Made by a program: the position numbers and the translations under genes. This document shows, piece by piece, positions 9,901 to 16,915 of a stretch of 64,000 bases of DNA (position 1 is its first letter; every line of letters starts with the position of its first letter). The notes under the pieces were generated by a model. That model was given only the letters and a program-made list of their open reading frames with translations, ran no database searches and was not told the DNA's origin. The DNA lies in assembly GCF_010614725.1 (NCBI RefSeq), contig NZ_JAAEHL010000010.1, positions 175,435 to 239,434 of the forward strand. The letters are read 5' to 3'. This DNA comes from Flavobacterium ajazii. Lineage in GTDB: Bacteria > Bacteroidota > Bacteroidia > Flavobacteriales > Flavobacteriaceae.

Positions 9901-10023
9901 TTCACCAAATACACAGGATTCGATCCTGAGGTAACCAACGGAACCACTATTTCTCCGGGAACAGATACCGGAATTTACCCTGCATCCAAAACAATTTCGG
10001 GTGGTTTAATTGTAACATTCTAA
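6976..10023 (+). CDS. SusC/RagA-type TonB-dependent outer-membrane transporter
   Basis: 1015 aa with a signal peptide (about 1-22, ending AGINAQ). A carboxypeptidase-D-like beta domain (GTVIDQVTNQPIPGVNIQIKG to about residue 110) is followed by a plug with the typical ELVIIGYG TonB-box region, NEPLYVIDGFP and SINPADIESITVLKDASSTAIYGSRGANGVV, then a long beta-barrel ending in an aromatic (VTF). SusC proteins form the outer-membrane channel under a SusD lid and import oligomers with TonB energy. SusD follows 11 nt downstream and then an arylsulfatase, so a sulfated compound is the likely substrate. Transcription is probably governed by the Cys-leader promoter about 450 nt upstream. The family call is firm; substrate inferred. 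Confidence 0.92.
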   Translation: MTKNINILLWISILLISAGINAQNTQATINSTLNGTVIDQVTNQPIPGVNIQIKGTTHTAVTDLDGKFYFQTGQKFPYILIVSYIGYVTAEHTATTDFVQISLKEDRKELDELVIIGYGSTTKKDYTGAAETVSSTALKATQRTLESSLQGSVAGVNVTQTSGQPGAGLSIRIRGGSSIQGGNEPLYVIDGFPLYNSDVTSGVLSGTPTNPLSSINPADIESITVLKDASSTAIYGSRGANGVVIITTKKGSASAMTVNYDFTIGQQEVRNKVDVLDAKGFARLRNAALYDTNPALGTNQYLSDAQIAALGKGVDWQEEAFQKGLVQNHQLSISGGNNQTKYAVSGNYYNQEGIIKNTGFERLSGRVNLTSKISSKARIGLNLTISETKSKVAPAGLITSLLSMPPTATIYEPDGSYTLRNPFENIFANPIATLNERKNEAITDRILGTIYGEYDILKNLVFKVSFGTDLIFNKEKSYLPSSIYEGLITNGEGKIGTADSRTWLNENTLTYSKVFGEKHNLNVLAGYTQQNSTKEFVTAGSQQFVNDVTYYYSLQSGNVALMPSSGESTWALNSYLSRVNYNYDSKYFLTASLRADGSSRFGKNNKWGYFPSFAVAWQISNEDFFTPVKDVINSLKIRTSYGATGNQEIGEYQSLATLSSVKYLFGDQIYTGFTPTRISNDDLGWELTNQFDAGVDVGFFDDKLNLTVDVYRKTTKDLLLAVQIPYTTGFTSSLQNFGTVQNQGIELGINTALGNTAFSWNSNFNISFNSNKIIALGNDAEFYTFGNYILRKGESLGTFYGAVTDGILQTADIATKGAFTGNATPKAGDRLYKDINGDGAFTTAADRTSIGDAQPDFIFGFTNTFTYRGFELSALINGSVGNKILNGNAQALELYNGQQNASTSALDAWTPTNPSTSTPRAKLDPAPIFSDRFVEDGSFVRIKNITFSYNLPKKVSEKLLLTSVKFRVVGENLFTFTKYTGFDPEVTNGTTISPGTDTGIYPASKTISGGLIVTF

Positions 10024-10034
10024 AACGATACATC

Positions 10035-11492
10035 ATGAAAAATATAACACTATATAGTCTACTACTTATTTTCAGCCTTAGTGCTTGTAATCCTTTGGAT
10101 GAAAATCCAAAAGCTTTTATCGGTACAGGCAATTTTTACAATACCACAGAAGATGCTGATGCGGCCGTACTATCAATTTATAACGCCATCAACAGCAGTA
10201 CACATACACTTTACAATCGTCTGATTCAAATTTCAATCGAAATGGCAACAGATGACTATGAAGCAGGTCCGAGAGCCAGAAATGCGCATGTTAGAGCTTT
10301 ATCAAACCTGACGCATGATGCTTCAAATGACCGTATGTTAGAAATTTGGCGTCAGAGTTATGACGGAATAAACAGGGCAAATGTCGCAATCGATAACATT
10401 GCTAAAAATCCGAATCTAAATTCGCAAAAAGATATCGACCTGATTAATGAGGCTAAATTTTTGAGAGCTGTATTGTATTTCAATATTGTGAGATGGTTTG
10501 GGGATGTTCCGTTGGTTTTGCACGAAACTACTTCACTTACTCCTGAAGCAATAAACCCTCCTAATACTCCGGAAGCTGATGTCTATGCACAGATCGAAAC
10601 CGATTTACTTGATGCTGAAGCCTTGCCGATTGTACAGCCTATTAAAGGAAGAATCACTTCAGGTGCTGCCAAAAGTTTATTGTCTAAAGTCTATCTGACC
10701 CAGAAAAAATGGCAAAAAGCGGCTGATAAAAGTAAAGAAGTGATTGACAGCAAAGTTTATGACCTGTTCGAAAATTTCGCCGATGTATTTAATGTAGCTA
10801 CCAAAAACGGTAAAGAACATATCTTTTCAGCACAATTTAAAGGACTTACCAACTGGAACGGAAATATGCTGGCTTCTACCGCTGCCCCTACTTCTGTACC
10901 CGGAATTGCAGGAGATCAGGCCGATGCTCTGCACACTGCCGGTGGTCTTTTTGAGGCTTTCGCCGAAAATGATAAACGTAAATACATCACGTTTGCGATT
11001 GAATTTGTGAGTCCAACCGATGGAAAAACGTATAAAGTAGCACCTCATTTCAATAAATATTTTGATCCGACAACACCGGCATCACCGGGACAGTCTTCAA
11101 AAAACACACCAATTATCCGATTTGCAGAAATATTACTAATCAATTCAGAAGCCTTAAATGAACTTAACGGCCCAACTACAGAAGCATTTGCCGGAATTGA
11201 CCGTGTGAGAGAAAGAGCCGGAATTGATTTGCTATCGGTAACTTCCCCTTCAATCAGCCAGGATGATTTTAGAGAAGCCGTTTTTGAAGAACGAAGAAAA
11301 GAACTGGTTTACGAATATCAGCGCTGGTTTGATCTTGCCCGAAGAGGCCCTGATTATTTTGTTGCAAAACTAAAAGCAGCGGGTAAAACCAATGCGCAGC
11401 CAAAACATGTTCATTTCCCGATTCCACAAAGAGAACTGGATTTGAATAAAAATCTGAAACAAGTTCCGGAATGGAGAGATAAAGAATTTTAA
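10035..11492 (+). CDS. SusD/RagB-family surface lipoprotein
   Basis: 485 aa. The N-terminus MKNITLYSLLLIFSLSAC gives a lipoprotein signal with Cys18 after L-S-A. The body shows SusD hallmarks: DADAAVLSIYNAIN, INEAKFLRAVLYFNIVRWFGDVPLV (TPR-like helices), and near the C-terminus a VFEERRKELVYEYQRWFDLARRG motif. SusD proteins sit on the cell surface and cap the SusC channel, capturing substrate. It is 11 nt after the SusC gene and is followed, after a 180-nt gap with a hairpin, by a sulfatase in the same direction. Substrate probably a sulfated small molecule or glycan fragment, inferred from context only. Confidence 0.92.
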   Translation: MKNITLYSLLLIFSLSACNPLDENPKAFIGTGNFYNTTEDADAAVLSIYNAINSSTHTLYNRLIQISIEMATDDYEAGPRARNAHVRALSNLTHDASNDRMLEIWRQSYDGINRANVAIDNIAKNPNLNSQKDIDLINEAKFLRAVLYFNIVRWFGDVPLVLHETTSLTPEAINPPNTPEADVYAQIETDLLDAEALPIVQPIKGRITSGAAKSLLSKVYLTQKKWQKAADKSKEVIDSKVYDLFENFADVFNVATKNGKEHIFSAQFKGLTNWNGNMLASTAAPTSVPGIAGDQADALHTAGGLFEAFAENDKRKYITFAIEFVSPTDGKTYKVAPHFNKYFDPTTPASPGQSSKNTPIIRFAEILLINSEALNELNGPTTEAFAGIDRVRERAGIDLLSVTSPSISQDDFREAVFEERRKELVYEYQRWFDLARRGPDYFVAKLKAAGKTNAQPKHVHFPIPQRELDLNKNLKQVPEWRDKEF

Positions 11493-11553
11493 TACCTAGA
11501 AAAACATAAGCTTTTTGTTATTGAAAAGAACTTAAAAGAGAAACACATTTCTC

Positions 11554-11575
11554 AACACATAGCTATGTGTTTTTT
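11554..11575 (+). terminator. Palindrome and T-run between SusD and the sulfatase
   Basis: AACACATAG directly abuts CTATGTGTT (an 18-nt perfect palindrome), followed by a T-run. A partial repeat, CTATGTTTCTATGTGTT, follows at 11609-11625. Either a partial terminator that lowers sulfatase expression or a palindromic repeat; the 180-nt gap holds nothing else visible. Confidence 0.5.
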
Positions 11576-11672
11576 GAATAAGTGAAACGCCTTTTTACGC
11601 TTACAAATCTATGTTTCTATGTGTTAAAAAACTTTCCAGAATTAAATAAGTACTAACAGTAATTACAATAAA

Positions 11673-13328
11673 ATGAATCAAAAAAGAATTACAACTTTGC
11701 TTTCTGTCCTGCTGATCGGGGCATTGGGATCTTATGAATTGAAAGCACAAACCAATTCATCAAAACCAAACGTCATCCTGATTATGGTAGATGACATGGG
11801 TTATTCTGACTTAGGAAATTATGGCTCGGAAATTAAAACACCAAACCTGGACAGATTAGCTACCGAGGGTACACGTTTACGCGAGTTTTACAACAACTCA
11901 ATTTGTGCGCCAACAAGAGCTTCTCTTTTAACAGGTCAATATCAGCATAAAGCCGGTGTTGGCTATTTTGACGTAAATTTAGGATTACCGGCTTATCAGG
12001 GATATCTCAATAAAGAATCTCTAACTCTGGGAGAAGTTTTTCGCTCAGGCGGTTACAGTACTTTAATGTCCGGAAAATGGCACGTAGGTTCTGAAGATAA
12101 AGCACAATGGCCAAACCAAAGAGGTTTCGACAAATTTTACGGAATCTTAAAAGGTGCTGCCAATTACTTTAACACAGACGGATTACCTTTTGGAAAAAGC
12201 CCTTATCCGGTAGCCTTAATCCGTAATAATGAAGAACTGCATCCAAAGGCGGATTCGTATTATTTTACAGATGAAATTGGAAACAATGCCGTGCAATTTT
12301 TGGACGAGCAAAACAAAGAAAATAAACCGTTCTTCTTATACCTTGCCTTTACAGCGCCTCACTGGCCTTTGCAGGCGAAACCTGTTGATATTGCCAAATA
12401 CAGAGGGAAATTTGATGAAGGCTGGGACGTTTTAAGAGAAAAAAGAATCAAAAAACTGAAAGAAAACGGAATCTTATTAGCCGATCAGACGATTGCTCCG
12501 AGAGATCCTGAAGTACCGGAATGGAATAAATTAACGTATGACGAAAAACAATTCTGGAAAGCCAAAATGGAAGTGTATGCTGCAATGGTAGACAACATGG
12601 ATCAGAATGTCGGAAAGGTTTTAGACAAATTAAAAGCCCTGAAAAAAGACAAAAACACCCTGATTGTATTTATCTCTGACAATGGTGCACAAGGCGGATT
12701 CAACACTTACAACCCGTTAAGAAGAGGATTGGTGAAAAATGACGGGCCAATTGGAACTTCAGGTTCTTTTGACTATCAGGAACAAAACTGGGCCTATTTG
12801 TCTAATACGCCATTGCAGGATTATAAAAACAATATGCATGAAGGCGGTTTCAGTTCTCCTTTCATTGCCTGGTATCCATCCAAAATCAAAGCCGGCAGAA
12901 TTGATAAAGGAACAGGACACCTTATTGACCTTGCCCCTACTTTTTATGATTTAGCCGGAATTCAGTATCCAAAAGAGCTGAATGGCGTTACTTCAAATCC
13001 GCTACCTGGAAAAAGTTTACTGCCTGTATTAATTGACGGTGCTTCAGAAGTGAACAGAGGTGCTCCTATATTCTGGGAAAGAGCCGGAAACAGAGCCGTA
13101 AGAGAAGGAAAATGGAAATTAGTTTCTATCTATCCATCATACCAATGGGAACTTTACAACTTAGAAAATGATAGGGGCGAAACTAACAATGTCGCTCAGC
13201 AAAACCCGGGAATCGTAAATGAGCTTTCGGCCAAATATTTTGACTGGGCAGACAAAACCGGTGTTGTGGAATACAGCAAATTCAAACAAAAGAACGAACT
13301 GATTCCGGGAGCTGCTGCTAAAAAGTAA
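11673..13328 (+). CDS. Arylsulfatase
   Basis: 551 aa with a signal peptide (about 1-26, ending LKAQ). Sulfatase core: metal-binding VDDMGYSDLG (D40, D41), formylglycine motif C-A-P-T-R (C78 to R82) in SICAPTRASLLTG, GKWHVG (about 138-143) and FISDNGAQGG with an Asp-Asn metal pair. It lacks the C-terminal beta domain of the 2495-4810 enzyme and is of usual length for the family. It hydrolyses sulfate esters in the periplasm after maturation by a formylglycine-generating enzyme not present here. Position after SusC/SusD implies that the transporter delivers its substrate. A strong terminator follows. Confidence 0.92.
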   Translation: MNQKRITTLLSVLLIGALGSYELKAQTNSSKPNVILIMVDDMGYSDLGNYGSEIKTPNLDRLATEGTRLREFYNNSICAPTRASLLTGQYQHKAGVGYFDVNLGLPAYQGYLNKESLTLGEVFRSGGYSTLMSGKWHVGSEDKAQWPNQRGFDKFYGILKGAANYFNTDGLPFGKSPYPVALIRNNEELHPKADSYYFTDEIGNNAVQFLDEQNKENKPFFLYLAFTAPHWPLQAKPVDIAKYRGKFDEGWDVLREKRIKKLKENGILLADQTIAPRDPEVPEWNKLTYDEKQFWKAKMEVYAAMVDNMDQNVGKVLDKLKALKKDKNTLIVFISDNGAQGGFNTYNPLRRGLVKNDGPIGTSGSFDYQEQNWAYLSNTPLQDYKNNMHEGGFSSPFIAWYPSKIKAGRIDKGTGHLIDLAPTFYDLAGIQYPKELNGVTSNPLPGKSLLPVLIDGASEVNRGAPIFWERAGNRAVREGKWKLVSIYPSYQWELYNLENDRGETNNVAQQNPGIVNELSAKYFDWADKTGVVEYSKFKQKNELIPGAAAKK

Positions 13329-13376
13329 GTTACAAAGCTCTTAGATTTTCTTCTTCTCGAGAAGATAATTATACAA

Positions 13377-13425
13377 GGACAGGAATAAAGTGTGAATAAT
13401 TCACATTTATTTCCTGTCTTTTTTA
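13377..13425 (+). terminator. Strong intrinsic terminator after the sulfatase
   Basis: GACAGGAAATAAA-type arms (GACAGGAATAAAGTGTGAA on the left, TTCACATTTATTTCCTGTC on the right) form a long stem followed by T6. Confidence 0.85.
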
Positions 13426-13530
13426 TTTCAAAACAAAAACAAAAAATCATTAAAAATCAACACATTAAAACCAAACAAAATACCTTAATCCTTCTACTTT
13501 TATTCTTATTTGAAGAAAATTTAAAAAATA

Positions 13531-13561
13531 TTTGGTTTTTAATTTTTTAAATTTAACTTTG
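13531..13561 (+). promoter_or_regulatory. Promoter for leader 2 and the cysteine/encapsulin genes
   Basis: TTTG at 13531-13534, a 19-nt spacer, and TAACTTTG at 13554-13561: the same elements and spacing as the promoter at 6494-6524. The expected start is about 13566-13568. Confidence 0.75.
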
Positions 13562-13586
13562 TCTATAGAATTAGTAGAGTTATAAA
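13548..13586 (+). promoter_or_regulatory. Second copy of the 39-nt conserved block
   Basis: Identical to 6511-6549. It covers the -7 box and the predicted first 20 nt of the transcript, including the CTATAGAATTAGTAG dyad. A shared operator or mRNA leader element is inferred. Confidence 0.6.
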
Positions 13587-13605
13587 ATATCAAAAAAACT
13601 ACATT

Positions 13606-13692
13606 TTGAAAACAACGACAAACACAGCACATTTTACTCTTCCTAAAAAATATATTCATAACACATTTTGTTATATGTGTTTCTGTTGTTAA
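13606..13692 (+). CDS. Cys-rich 28-aa leader peptide upstream of cysE
   Basis: A TTG-start frame of 28 codons ending C-Y-M-C-F-C-C and TGT TGT TAA, homologous to the leader at 6573-6659. Both begin MKT, keep N6, A8-H9, K14, Y16 and N19-T20, and share the terminal M-C-x-C-C. Downstream lie serine acetyltransferase and cysteine synthase, the two enzymes that make cysteine, so a cysteine-sensing leader fits well. The peptide ends 205 nt before the cysE start. The intervening sequence is AT-rich, with a weak TTGATT/AATCAA hairpin near 13718-13743 but no convincing terminator, so any mechanism (attenuation, RNA access or Rho) is undetermined. Confidence 0.7.
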   Translation: MKTTTNTAHFTLPKKYIHNTFCYMCFCC

Positions 13693-13897
13693 AACTCACT
13701 CCCATCCATTTTTTAAATTGATTTTTAAGAAGAATCAAAAATTAAAAAGCATTTTTTTCAAGGTTACTTATTTAATGATTTGATGTAAGATTTTGCATTC
13801 AGACCTAAATTATTATGCCTTCACAGAAAATATTATAAAACTAAAACGGACAGCTACTACAAGTTAAAAACTGTATTAACGCAAAAAACAATTCTAT

Positions 13898-14722
13898 ATG
13901 AACTCATTTTATCAGGAAATAGCCAATCAGCATCAAAACTTATTGATTCTGCCTCCAAAGAAATTAATACATCATTTTATTGATGAATTGTTCTGTGTCC
14001 TGTTTTCAACTACCTCAAAATCTTTAGGCAATGTGACTATTATTGAAGGTAAATTCACAGAATTAGATATTCAGTTTAATGAATTGGTATTGGATTTTGC
14101 TCCTGAAGACGGAAAAAGCAATCTTCAGACCAAAACATTTTTTGAAGCGTTGCCGCGATTGCATAAAAAAGTAATAGATGATGCCAGAACTATTTTTGCG
14201 AAAGATCCCGCAGCCAAAACTTTAGAGGAAGTTTTATATTCTTATCCCGGATTTTTTGCCATAGCGATTTACCGTTTCTCTCATCAGCTTTGGGAGCAGG
14301 ATTTGAAACTTTTGGCAAGAACTATTTCAGAATATGCTCACATTAAGACCAGTATCGAAATTCATCCCGGAGCGCAGATTGGAGATGATTTTGCCATAGA
14401 TCACGGAACCGGAATCGTAATTGGGGAAACTGCTGTCATTGGAAATAATGTACAGATTTATCAGGGCGTTACGCTTGGTGCATTAAGTGTAAAAAAAGAA
14501 GAAGCTTTTATCAAAAGACACCCAACGATTGAAGATAATGTGATTATTTATGCCAACAGCACTATCCTTGGCGGACAGACTACTGTAGGCAGGGATTCAA
14601 TTATTGGAGGAAATGTCTGGCTGACATATACCGTTCCTTCAAATTCTGTAGTGTACCATAAAAACGAAATGAAAATCAAGGATAATAATCCGTTTCCGGA
14701 ACCTATTTTTTATTCGATATAA
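13898..14722 (+). CDS. cysE: Serine O-acetyltransferase (EpsC/CysE type)
   Basis: 274 aa. The C-terminal half is a left-handed beta-helix of hexapeptide repeats. It carries the SAT signature IEIHPGAQIGDDFAIDHGTGIVIGETAVIG (residues 153-182, written here as segments around D168-H169) and ITLGALS-type turns followed by RHPTIEDNVIIYANSTILGG. The reaction is serine plus acetyl-CoA to O-acetylserine, the first step of cysteine synthesis, in the cytoplasm. Cysteine synthase follows 234 nt downstream with an interspersed repeat between, then an encapsulin and a cysteine desulfurase. Family 2A encapsulin loci often include this enzyme. The Cys-leader upstream suggests induction when cysteine is scarce. 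Confidence 0.92.
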   Translation: MNSFYQEIANQHQNLLILPPKKLIHHFIDELFCVLFSTTSKSLGNVTIIEGKFTELDIQFNELVLDFAPEDGKSNLQTKTFFEALPRLHKKVIDDARTIFAKDPAAKTLEEVLYSYPGFFAIAIYRFSHQLWEQDLKLLARTISEYAHIKTSIEIHPGAQIGDDFAIDHGTGIVIGETAVIGNNVQIYQGVTLGALSVKKEEAFIKRHPTIEDNVIIYANSTILGGQTTVGRDSIIGGNVWLTYTVPSNSVVYHKNEMKIKDNNPFPEPIFYSI

Positions 14723-14733
14723 AAAAAATTTAA

Positions 14734-14935
14734 ACCATATAAGTTATATAAGTTCATTTAAAAGCAATGCCTAAAAAAGTTTTTTGTTTCACGCAGATTC
14801 TGGCAGATTTAATTTAGATAATATTTATGAAAAAATCTGCGTACATCTGCTTAAATCTTTTTAAATCTGCGTGAAAAATTTTTTAAAGCATTGCAATAGA
14901 CTAAAACTAAAATGAACTTATATCACTTATATGGT
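14734..14935. repeat. MITE-like 202-bp inverted-repeat element between cysE and the cysteine synthase gene
   Basis: Outer arms 14734-14759 and 14910-14935 are complementary at 25 of 26 positions (ACCATATAAGTTATATAAGT on the left). Nested arms GCAATGC/GCATTGC (14764-14770, 14888-14894) and TTTCACGCAGATT/AATCTGCGTGAAA (14787-14799, 14864-14876) complete a long hairpin. No coding capacity. The right arm contains an ATG (14912) in frame with the next gene, which is likely fortuitous. Confidence 0.8.
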
Positions 14936-14956
14936 GAGAAAAGCAAACCAACTATT

Positions 14957-15865
14957 ATGAAATATCAAAATATATTAGAAACCATAGGCAATACGCCACA
15001 CGTAAGGCTAAATAAACTTTTCAAAAACCATCAGGTTTGGATTAAGCTCGAAAAAACAAATCCCGGGTCAAGTATCAAAGACCGTATTGCTTTAGCGATG
15101 ATTGAAGATGCGGAAAAAAAGGGACTTTTAAATCCAGATTCGGTTATAATCGAGCCAACTTCAGGAAATACCGGAATTGGCCTCGCACTGGTCGCTGCCG
15201 TAAAAGGATATAAAGTGATTTTGGTCATGCCGGAATCAATGAGTCTGGAGCGTCGAAAAATAATGAACGCCTATGGAGCAGATTTCGTTCTGACACCTCG
15301 AGAAAAAGGAACCTCGGGTGCTGTAGAAAAGGCACATGAACTTGCAGCAGAAATTCCAAATTCATTTATTCCCTTGCAATTTGAAAATCCGGCGAATGTT
15401 GAAATTCACGAAAGAACTACTGCATTGGAAATTATAAAAGACTTTCCGGACGGTATAGATTACCTGATTACCGGAGTTGGAACCGGCGGTCATATTACGG
15501 GAGTTTCAAAAATTTTAAAACAGCAGTTTCCCAACTTAAAAACCTTTGCTGTAGAACCTGCCTTATCGCCTGTCCTAAGCGGAGGCCAGCCTTCTCCGCA
15601 CCCTCTTCAGGGAATTGGTGCCGGATTTATTCCAGGCGTTTTTAACGGAAAATATATCGATGAAATTATTACTGTCGAAAAAGATGCTGCTTTTAATTAT
15701 GCGAAAAAAATAACCCGGGAAGAAGGAATTTTTGCAGGTATTTCAACTGGCGCAGCACTATCAGCTGTTGCTCAAAAATTGAAGGATATTCCTGAAAATG
15801 CTGTGATTCTGACTTTCAATTATGATACTGGAGAAAGATATCTCTCTATTGATGAGCTATATTGA
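14957..15865 (+). CDS. cysK: Cysteine synthase (O-acetylserine sulfhydrylase)
   Basis: About 302 aa, a PLP fold type II enzyme. The N-terminus MKYQNILETIGNTPHVRL matches the family start. The PLP lysine lies in PGSSIKDRIA, the substrate loop is EPTSGNTGIGLA, and the phosphate loop is GVGTGGHITG. It converts O-acetylserine and sulfide into cysteine. An in-frame ATG at 14912 would add 15 residues encoded by the inverted-repeat element, so 14957 is the better start. It works directly after the upstream acetyltransferase. Whether it is CysK or CysM type cannot be decided with certainty by eye; the length and motifs favour CysK-like. Confidence 0.9.
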   Translation: MKYQNILETIGNTPHVRLNKLFKNHQVWIKLEKTNPGSSIKDRIALAMIEDAEKKGLLNPDSVIIEPTSGNTGIGLALVAAVKGYKVILVMPESMSLERRKIMNAYGADFVLTPREKGTSGAVEKAHELAAEIPNSFIPLQFENPANVEIHERTTALEIIKDFPDGIDYLITGVGTGGHITGVSKILKQQFPNLKTFAVEPALSPVLSGGQPSPHPLQGIGAGFIPGVFNGKYIDEIITVEKDAAFNYAKKITREEGIFAGISTGAALSAVAQKLKDIPENAVILTFNYDTGERYLSIDELY

Positions 15866-15994
15866 TTAGAAATTTAACACATTCATAATCAAATAATTAT
15901 CCAAAAACATTTACCCATTATTTTTTTAACATAAATTTACTCATAAAAACATAATAACAAATAGACCAATCAATTAACCTTTAAAAATTAAATT

Positions 15995-16915
15995 ATGGCA
16001 GAATTAAAAAAACAACAGACAGCATTGGGCGACGTAGCTGCAAGACAATTAGCGATTGCTACGCGTTCGGTTCCTCAAATCGGAACTATTTCACCACGCT
16101 GGCTAACGCATCTTTTACACTGGACTCCGGTAGAATCGGGGGTTTACCGTCTAAATAAAGTAAAAGACGGCAGTCATATCGAGGTAGATTGCTCGGCAAG
16201 AGACGAAAGAATTTTACCAAACACTTTTGTGGATTACATCGATAATCCAAGAGAGTACAATCTGGCAGCTGTTCAGACAATCGTAGATGTTCATACACGT
16301 GTTTCTGATTTGTACAGTAAACCGTATAACCAGATTACTGAGCAATTACGTTTAGCAATCGAAACGATCAAAGAACGTCAGGAAAGCGAGTTAATCAATA
16401 ACAAAGATTATGGTTTATTAAGCAATGTTGCTCCTTCTCAGATTATAAAAACCAGAACCGGCGCACCAACTCCTGATGATTTAGATGAATTATTGACAAA
16501 AGTATGGAAAGAACCTGGATTCTTTTTATTACATCCATTAGCTATTGCCGCTTTTGGACGCGAGTGTACACGTCGTGGGGTTCCACCTCCTACTACTTCT
16601 TTATTTGGATCTCAGTTTTTAACATGGCGAGGTATTCCGCTTATTCCATCAGATAAACTGCCTATTCAAAATGGTAAGTCAAAAATCATTTTGTTACGTA
16701 CAGGTGAAAGCCGTCAGGGTGTTATCGGACTGATTCAGCCGGGATTACAAGGCGAGCAATCTCCTGGATTATCAGTTCGTTTTATGGGAATAAACGAAAA
16801 AGCAATTGCTTCTTATTTAGTATCACTTTATTGCTCATTAGCGATTTTGGTTGATGACGCTATAGCAGTTTTAGAAGATGTCGAAATAGGAAAGTATCAT
16901 GAGTACAAATACTAA
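15995..16915 (+). CDS. Family 2A encapsulin nanocompartment shell protein (SrpI-like)
   Basis: 306 aa. The sequence shows features I recognise from SrpI / family 2A encapsulins: ALGDVAARQLAIATRSVPQ at the N-terminus, ISPRWLTHLLHWTPVESGVYRLNKVKD, an extended IPSDKLPI-containing loop, and a C-terminal VRFMGINEKAIASYLVSLYCSLAIL. These proteins have an HK97-type fold and assemble into a closed icosahedral shell in the cytoplasm. The length is typical. Its stop overlaps the next gene by 17 nt, and that gene encodes the known cargo type (cysteine desulfurase with a disordered N-terminus). Related shells load this enzyme, and a homologue has been reported to store elemental sulfur. Very likely the same system here, under cysteine control through the upstream leader. 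Confidence 0.93.
   Translation: MAELKKQQTALGDVAARQLAIATRSVPQIGTISPRWLTHLLHWTPVESGVYRLNKVKDGSHIEVDCSARDERILPNTFVDYIDNPREYNLAAVQTIVDVHTRVSDLYSKPYNQITEQLRLAIETIKERQESELINNKDYGLLSNVAPSQIIKTRTGAPTPDDLDELLTKVWKEPGFFLLHPLAIAAFGRECTRRGVPPPTTSLFGSQFLTWRGIPLIPSDKLPIQNGKSKIILLRTGESRQGVIGLIQPGLQGEQSPGLSVRFMGINEKAIASYLVSLYCSLAILVDDAIAVLEDVEIGKYHEYKY

Noticed and set aside
13693..13897. Clear attenuator terminator between leader 2 and cysE
   Set aside because: Only a weak TTGATT/AATCAA hairpin is present, without a proper T-run after a stable stem, so no terminator is claimed.
14912..14956. Longer N-terminus for the cysteine synthase (ATG at 14912)
   Set aside because: The extra 15 codons fall largely in the right arm of the 202-bp inverted-repeat element, and the family start is at MKYQNIL (14957).
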